Shown here: positions 42,035 through 46,380 of the stretch, one piece after another
Layout: the number at the start of each line of letters is the position of its first letter
How positions within the stretch are numbered: position 1 is the stretch's first letter
Source: Prevotella sp.
Lineage (GTDB): Bacteria; Bacteroidota; Bacteroidia; Bacteroidales; Bacteroidaceae
Direction: 5' to 3'
DNA length: 46,380 nucleotides
Assembly: GCA_017483805.1 (NCBI GenBank)
Contig: JAFUUL010000040.1
Span: 1-46,380, forward strand
Made by a program: the position numbers and the translations under genes
The notes under the pieces: model-generated
Seen by the model: the letters and a program-made list of their open reading frames with translations, nothing else
What the model was told of the DNA's origin: nothing
Databases searched by the model: none

Positions 42035-42562
42035 TTAGATGGTCATCAGCGTTGTCAACTCGATGCCCTCGAACAGATCCCTGCCGTGAAGGCCTTCATC
42101 GGTTATCTCGATGATGAAGTTCATGTAGGTCTTCTTGGGGTGGAAGTGCTGCACTAGTTTGTAGGCAGCCTTGGCCGTACCTCCTGTGGCCAGCAGGTCA
42201 TCGTGGATGAGCACCACGTCATCCTCTGTGATGGAATCGATGTGCATCTCGATGGTGTCTACGCCATATTCCTTCGAGAACGATTCCTTGATGACCGTGG
42301 CGGGCAGTTTGCCCGGCTTGCGTGCCAGCACCACACCGCACCCCAGTCGGCCAGCCAGGGCGGCAGCCATCACGAAGCCGCGGCTCTCAATGCCTACGAT
42401 TTTGGTGATGCCCTTGTCCTTGTAGAGTTCATACATTTCATCAAGCATGATTTGCATGCACTCACCACTTTTGTAGAGCGTGGTCACGTCTCTGAAGTTG
42501 ATGCCCTTCTTCGGAAAGTCGGGGATGCAACGCAGGTTGTCCAATAGTACTTTGTTGTTCAT
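42035..42562 (-). CDS. apt: Adenine phosphoribosyltransferase
   Basis: A 175-residue purine salvage enzyme that joins adenine and PRPP to AMP. The PRPP-binding loop is VVLIHDDLLATGGTAKAAY, the substrate hood IVGIESRGFVMAAALA, and the start IPDFPKKGINFRDVTTL is typical. Parent genes on each side (mnmG upstream, uvrC downstream) are in the same direction. Both of its flanking spacers carry parS-like sites. Confidence 0.96.
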   Translation of the reverse strand: MNNKVLLDNLRCIPDFPKKGINFRDVTTLYKSGECMQIMLDEMYELYKDKGITKIVGIESRGFVMAAALAGRLGCGVVLARKPGKLPATVIKESFSKEYGVDTIEMHIDSITEDDVVLIHDDLLATGGTAKAAYKLVQHFHPKKTYMNFIIEITDEGLHGRDLFEGIELTTLMTI

Positions 42563-42596
42563 TTTCAGTCAGTTATATTTGTTACATATTGTCTTT

Positions 42597-42612
42597 TGTT
42601 TCACGTGGAACA
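42597..42612. promoter_or_regulatory. parS-like site 2
   Basis: TGTTTCACGTGGAACA; its complement TGTTCCACGTGAAACA fits the consensus TGTTnCACGTGAAACA at every position. It lies in the mnmG-apt spacer. Confidence 0.78.
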
Positions 42613-42655
42613 TCACTCGTCACTTATCACTCCTCACTTCTCACCCATCACTCCC
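42613..42655 (-). repeat. Heptamer repeat between mnmG and apt
   Basis: Six RRGTGAN-type units on the minus strand (GAGTGAT GGGTGAG AAGTGAG, then GAGTGAT AAGTGAC GAGTGAT) run from the mnmG stop to the parS-like site. Confidence 0.85.
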
Positions 42656-44632
42656 TCATCTTCCCATCAGCACCAGCAGCACGTTGATGTCGCTGGGCGA
42701 CACACCAGGAATGCGACTGGCTTGTGCCAGCGTCTCGGGGTCGATGGCGGTCAGTTTCTGTCGGCACTCGGTGGAGAGCGACTGAATGCTATTGTAGTCG
42801 AAGTGGCCTTTTATCCGGATGTTCTCCAGTCGGTGCATCTTCTCGGCCACCTGCCGTTCGCGCTCGATGTATCCTTTATATTTGATGCGGATCTCGGCTG
42901 CCTCGGCTATCTCCTCCTTCCGGTTGGGCAGACGCTCGATGAAATCTTTCAGTTCTGGGATAATCTCCTGCAGGTTCTGCAGGTTCAGTTGCGGACGCGC
43001 AATCAGGTCTTCCAACTTCACGCCAAACTGGAGTGGGGTAGTGCCGAGCCGTTCCAGCGAGGGGTTGATCTCCTTCGCTTTGATGGGGAAATTCTTGCAG
43101 AAATTTTCGATTTCTTCGATGTGCTGCTTTTTCTCCAGCCACCACTCGTAGCGGTCGCGTTTGGCCAGCCCTATCTCGTAGGAGCGTTCCGTCAGTCGGG
43201 CGTCGGCATCATCCTGACGAAGCAGGATGCGGTATTCGGCGCGCGATGTGAACATCCGGTAGGGCTCGTCCACGCCCTTCGTCACCAGGTCGTCTATCAG
43301 CACGCCGATATACGACTCGTCACGATGCATCACAAATTCTTTGGTTCCATCGCACTTCAGTGCGGCGTTGATGCCAGCCACCAACCCCTGTCCGGCAGCC
43401 TCCTCATAACCCGTCGTGCCGTTCACCTGTCCGGCCATAAAGAGACCATCAATAATTTTCGATTCCAACGTATGTTTCAACTGCGTGGGATCGAAGAAAT
43501 CGTACTCGATGGCGTAGCCGGGCCGGTAGACGCGAGCCTGTTCGAGTCCTGGAATCCTCCGCAGAGCCTCTATCTGCACCTCCATCGGCAGCGACGACGA
43601 AAAGCCGTTCAGATACATTTCGTTGGTTTCCACGCCTTCTGGCTCGAGGAACAGCAGGTGCTGCTCGCGGTCAGGGAAGGTCACCAGTTTGGTTTCTATC
43701 GATGGGCAGTAGCGCGGGCCTATCGACTGAATCTGTCCGTTGTAGAGCGGCGAGTCGGCCAGCCCTGAGCGCAGCATCTCGTGCACGGCGGGGTTGGTGT
43801 AGCACTCCCAGCAGGGCAGTTGGGGTAGGGGGGCCTCATGTTCAGTGTGTTGCGATACTTCCGCAACAGACGGGACGGACGGGGCGGCGGGGACAGACGG
43901 CTGCGGGAAGTAGGAGAAGCGGTAGGGGCGCTGGTCGCCGTCCTGACGGCGCAGGCGGCTGAAGTCGATGCTCCGCTTGTCCAGGCGGACGGGCGTGCCG
44001 GTCTTCATGCGGGCAGAGCGGATGCCGTGGCGGGTGATGCTCTCCGTCAGGTGCTCGGCTGCCGGCTCGGCTATGCGTCCGCCCTTCACCATCTTCCGCC
44101 CGATGTGCATCAGTCCGTTGAGGAACGTGCCGGCCGTGATGACCACGCAGCGGGCGTGGATCTCGGCTCCCCAGATGGTGCGCACGCCCACCACCGTCTT
44201 GCTCGTTCTGTTTGTTGCGATACTATCGCAACAGACGGGACGCTCCTCTACCAGCAGTTCCTCGGCTTGGTCTTGCCAGATGTCCAGGTTGGGGGTCTCG
44301 TCGAGCGTGCTGCGCCACTCCCAGATGAACTTGCCGCGGTCGCACTGGGCGCGCGGGCTCCACACGGCAGGGCCCTTGCCTACGTTCAGCATACGGAACT
44401 GGATGGCGGTGGCGTCGGTCACGCGCCCCATCTGTCCACCCAAGGCATCTATCTCCCGCACGATCTGCCCCTTGGCAATGCCGCCCACGGCAGGGTTGCA
44501 CGACATCTGTGCAATCTTGTTCATATCCATCGTCACCAGCAGCGTCTTTGCACCTATGTTGGCCGAGGCACAAGCCGCCTCGCAACCCGCATGTCCGCCA
44601 CCGATGACCACAACGTCGTATTCCAGTATCAT
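42656..44632 (-). CDS. mnmG: tRNA uridine-5-carboxymethylaminomethyl modification enzyme, FAD subunit
   Basis: A 658-residue protein that with MnmE builds the cmnm5 group on wobble U34 of several tRNAs. It has VVVIGGGHAGCEAACASANI (FAD binding), MSCNPAVGGIAKGQIVREID and the second signature GQVNGTTGYEEAAGQG. It is about 30 residues longer than usual because of two extra segments, each over a palindromic element: about residues 131-147 (PVCCDSIATNRTSKTV) and about residues 240-268 (ends VAEVSQHTEHEAP). The start is ATG 44632; the promoter is at 44656-44663. mnmG often lies near oriC. Confidence 0.95.
   Translation of the reverse strand: MILEYDVVVIGGGHAGCEAACASANIGAKTLLVTMDMNKIAQMSCNPAVGGIAKGQIVREIDALGGQMGRVTDATAIQFRMLNVGKGPAVWSPRAQCDRGKFIWEWRSTLDETPNLDIWQDQAEELLVEERPVCCDSIATNRTSKTVVGVRTIWGAEIHARCVVITAGTFLNGLMHIGRKMVKGGRIAEPAAEHLTESITRHGIRSARMKTGTPVRLDKRSIDFSRLRRQDGDQRPYRFSYFPQPSVPAAPSVPSVAEVSQHTEHEAPLPQLPCWECYTNPAVHEMLRSGLADSPLYNGQIQSIGPRYCPSIETKLVTFPDREQHLLFLEPEGVETNEMYLNGFSSSLPMEVQIEALRRIPGLEQARVYRPGYAIEYDFFDPTQLKHTLESKIIDGLFMAGQVNGTTGYEEAAGQGLVAGINAALKCDGTKEFVMHRDESYIGVLIDDLVTKGVDEPYRMFTSRAEYRILLRQDDADARLTERSYEIGLAKRDRYEWWLEKKQHIEEIENFCKNFPIKAKEINPSLERLGTTPLQFGVKLEDLIARPQLNLQNLQEIIPELKDFIERLPNRKEEIAEAAEIRIKYKGYIERERQVAEKMHRLENIRIKGHFDYNSIQSLSTECRQKLTAIDPETLAQASRIPGVSPSDINVLLVLMGR
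43848..43868. repeat. In-frame palindrome copy 2 inside mnmG (diverged)
   Basis: TGTTGCGATACTTCCGCAAC(A) pairs at 8 of 10 positions; its right flank CGCAACAGACGGGACG is shared with copy 1 at 44213-44233. It is read in a different frame from copy 1. Confidence 0.75.
44213..44233. repeat. In-frame palindrome copy 1 inside mnmG
   Basis: TGTTGCGATA-C-TATCGCAACA is a perfect palindrome and is identical to the leuS copy except for the central base. Confidence 0.9.
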
Positions 44633-44655
44633 TCTTTTCTTTGTTTTTTCGGTGG

Positions 44656-44663
44656 CAAAGTTA
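44656..44663 (-). promoter_or_regulatory. -7 element TAACTTTG of mnmG
   Basis: TAnnTTTG match 23 bp before ATG 44632. Confidence 0.7.
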
Positions 44664-44748
44664 CTAATTTTGTGTGGAAATCGTAAAAATAATACCATAA
44701 AAATTAGATTTCTATCCAAAAGTGTTTGATTTCTCATTAGTTTTTAGT

Positions 44749-44756
44749 AATTTTGT
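44749..44756 (+). promoter_or_regulatory. -7 element TAATTTTG of the sdh/frd operon
   Basis: With a -33-like TTTG at 44726-44729 (spacing 19), this is a good Bacteroidota promoter. The leader of about 110 nt contains the alternating palindrome GTACGTACGTAC (44767-44778). Confidence 0.75.
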
Positions 44757-44873
44757 ACCCTCAAACGTACGTACGTACCAATAATTTAGTACTTTTCTTC
44801 TGGCCCGCGAGGGTCGGCCGTTTGCTGACAATAAATCTAAACTCAATATTAATTAATTAATTTTCAAGCATTT

Positions 44874-45563
44874 ATGTGGTTATTTAAATCAACAATTGGT
44901 AGAAAAGTGGTGATGTCGGTGACTGGCATCTCGCTTATTCTGTTTTTGACTTTCCACTGCTGCATGAACTTGGTGGCGCTCTTCTCGGGCGAGGCTTACA
45001 ATCTGATTTGTAAGATGCTCGGCGCCAACTGGTATGCCGTGGTGGCAACGATGGGCTTGGCTGGCTTGGCTTTGCTCCACATTGTGTATGCTTTCATCCT
45101 GACGGCTCAGAACCGCAAGGCCCGTGGCGAAAACCGCTACGAGGTGGCTACTACGGTGAACAGCGGTAAGGTGGAGTGGGCCTCTAAGAACATGCTCGTG
45201 CTGGGCATCATCATCCTGCTGGGTCTCATCCTGCACTTGGCCAACTTCTGGTACAAGATGATGTTTGCCGAACTGATGCACACCACGATGGGCTTCGATC
45301 CCACCGACGGCTACGGCATCATCCAGTACACCTTCTCGCAGCCTCTCTACGTGGTGCTCTATGTCATCTGGATCGTGGCCATCTGGTTCCACCTGACTCA
45401 CGGCTTCTGGTCGGCTATGCAGACCCTGGGTGCCAGCGGCAAGACCTGGTTCTGCCGTTGGAAGATCATCGGCTTCATCTACACCACGCTGCTGATGCTC
45501 GGCTTCTTGGCAGTCATCCTGACCTTCTATTTCAAGAGCCTGTTTTGTTGTGCAACTTGTTAA
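44874..45563 (+). CDS. sdhC: Succinate dehydrogenase/fumarate reductase cytochrome b subunit
   Basis: A 229-residue, five-helix diheme cytochrome b558 of the single-subunit type (B. subtilis SdhC / Wolinella FrdC). Heme-ligand histidines are seen in FLTFHCCMNLVALF, GLALLHIVYAF, LILHLANFW and WFHLTHGFWSAMQTLG. It anchors the complex and connects it to menaquinone. The flavoprotein gene follows after 24 bp. In Prevotella the complex mainly reduces fumarate to succinate during fermentation. Confidence 0.93.
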   Translation: MWLFKSTIGRKVVMSVTGISLILFLTFHCCMNLVALFSGEAYNLICKMLGANWYAVVATMGLAGLALLHIVYAFILTAQNRKARGENRYEVATTVNSGKVEWASKNMLVLGIIILLGLILHLANFWYKMMFAELMHTTMGFDPTDGYGIIQYTFSQPLYVVLYVIWIVAIWFHLTHGFWSAMQTLGASGKTWFCRWKIIGFIYTTLLMLGFLAVILTFYFKSLFCCATC

Positions 45564-45587
45564 ACCTTAAACGCTAAGAAAAAGATT

Positions 45588-46380
45588 ATGGCTAAAGTAA
45601 TTGATTCGAAGATTCCCGCAGGTCCAGTACCTGAGAAATGGAAGGAATATAAGGCTCATCAGCGTCTGGTCAACCCGAAGAACAAACTGAAACTCGACGT
45701 CATCGTCGTGGGTACCGGCCTGGCTGGTGCATCGGCTGCTGCTTCGCTCGGCGAGATGGGCTTCAATGTGATTAACCTGTGCATTCAGGACTCGCCCCGT
45801 CGCGCTCACTCTATCGCCGCTCAGGGTGGTATCAACGCCGCCAAGTGCTATCAGAACGATGGTGACTCCGTCTATCGTCTGTTCTACGACACCGTGAAGG
45901 GTGGTGACTATCGTGCTCGCGAGGCTAACGTCTATCGTCTGGCTGAGGTCTCTAACAACATCATCGACCAGTGCGTGGCTCAGGGTGTTCCCTTCGCTCG
46001 CGAGTATGGTGGCATGCTGGCCAACCGTTCGTTCGGTGGTGCCCAGGTCAGCCGTACGTTCTACGCCAAGGGTCAGACCGGTCAGCAGTTGCTGCTCGGT
46101 GCCTACAGTTCTCTCTCTTGCCAGGTGAAGGCCGGCAAGGTGAAACTCTACACCCGCTACGAGATGGAGGATGTGGTCATCGTCGACGGCCGTGCCCGTG
46201 GTATCATCGCCAAGAACCTGACCACCGGTCAACTCGAGCGCTTCAGCGCAAATGCCGTGGTCATCGCTACTGGCGGTTACGGCAATACCTACTTCCTCTC
46301 CACCAACGCTATGGGTTGCAACTGCACCGCTGCCGTTCAGTGCTATCGCAAGGGTGCCTACTTTGCAAATCCCTCTTACG
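45588..46380 (+). CDS. sdhA: Succinate dehydrogenase/fumarate reductase flavoprotein, N-terminal part
   Basis: The frame is open from ATG 45588 to the right edge, giving 264 residues of a protein that should be about 650. The FAD-binding motif is [20 protein letters not shown]; the covalent-FAD histidine is in [36 protein letters not shown] is typical of the Bacteroidota/epsilon type with dicarboxylate specificity. It is co-transcribed with the cytochrome gene; the iron-sulfur subunit should follow outside the window. Confidence 0.95.
   Translation, partial: MAKVIDSKIPAGPVPEKWKEYKAHQRLVNPKNKLKLDVIVVGTGLAGASAAASLGEMGFNVINLCIQDSPRRAHSIAAQGGINAAKCYQNDGDSVYRLFYDTVKGGDYRAREANVYRLAEVSNNIIDQCVAQGVPFAREYGGMLANRSFGGAQVSRTFYAKGQTGQQLLLGAYSSLSCQVKAGKVKLYTRYEMEDVVIVDGRARGIIAKNLTTGQLERFSANAVVIATGGYGNTYFLSTNAMGCNCTAAVQCYRKGAYFANPSY

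Noticed and set aside
45567-46232. 221-codon minus-strand frame at the right end
   Set aside because: Antisense to the clear flavoprotein gene of the sdh/frd operon.

Overview
The window reads as chromosomal DNA from a Prevotella-like member of the Bacteroidales (Bacteroidota). The evidence is: -7 promoter elements of the form TAnnTTTG before most transcription units; a type IX secretion accessory protein (PorZ) with a C-terminal sorting-type domain; a DUF4251 lipoprotein; an M64-type peptidase; a human-type stand-alone AICAR transformylase; and a single-subunit cytochrome b558 next to the fumarate reductase/succinate dehydrogenase flavoprotein. Most genes are housekeeping genes, packed closely in short operons.

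Layout. 1-3138: a membrane sensor cut by the left edge, its partner NMT1/THI5-type binding protein, a small RelA/SpoT-type HD hydrolase and an AraC regulator. 3319-9109: an RND efflux operon (adaptor, pump, TolC-like channel) divergent from the AraC gene. 9129-12753: an outer-membrane helix-hairpin-helix protein, AICAR transformylase and a small basic protein. 12806-18223 (minus): LolC/E-type permease, RbfA, O-methyltransferase, AroQ, then FNT channel, PgeF, LMW-PTP and cyclophilin. 18224-20737: a small accessory island with a HEPN/MNT toxin-antitoxin pair and two low-GC exported proteins, punctuated by palindromic elements. 20738-22539 (minus): DUF4251 lipoprotein and M64 peptidase. 22540-22937: a non-coding stretch with clustered DnaA boxes, a candidate oriC. 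22938-37842: NadA, a phosphoethanolamine-transferase-like protein, PorZ, RdgB, YitT, LeuRS, BaiN-type oxidoreductase, DNA polymerase I, polyprenyl synthase and a VanZ-like membrane protein. 37848-44632 (minus): DeoC, MazG-like, Dtd, UvrC, Apt and MnmG, with two parS-like sites flanking apt. 44874-end: the start of the sdh/frd operon.

The most unusual content is the load of small palindromic and simple repeats. (1) A GC-rich element family lies in frame inside all three genes of the efflux operon, where it is translated (for example as PLPHREGLGVGL), and also in spacers. (2) A second, unrelated palindrome (TGTTGCGATA-n-TATCGCAACA) lies in frame in leuS and twice in mnmG. Both resemble in behaviour the Rickettsia palindromic elements that invade coding genes. 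(3) Purine-rich heptamer/octamer repeats sit directly on translation starts of at least six genes and supply the start codon of two. (4) Several 70-165 bp hairpin elements of MITE-like structure occupy spacers; one carries the promoter of the AICAR transformylase gene.

The DnaA-box cluster, a hand-checked change in strand composition around it, and two parS-like sites about 20 kb away suggest that the window spans the replication origin region. No tRNA, rRNA, CRISPR array or transposase gene was seen.
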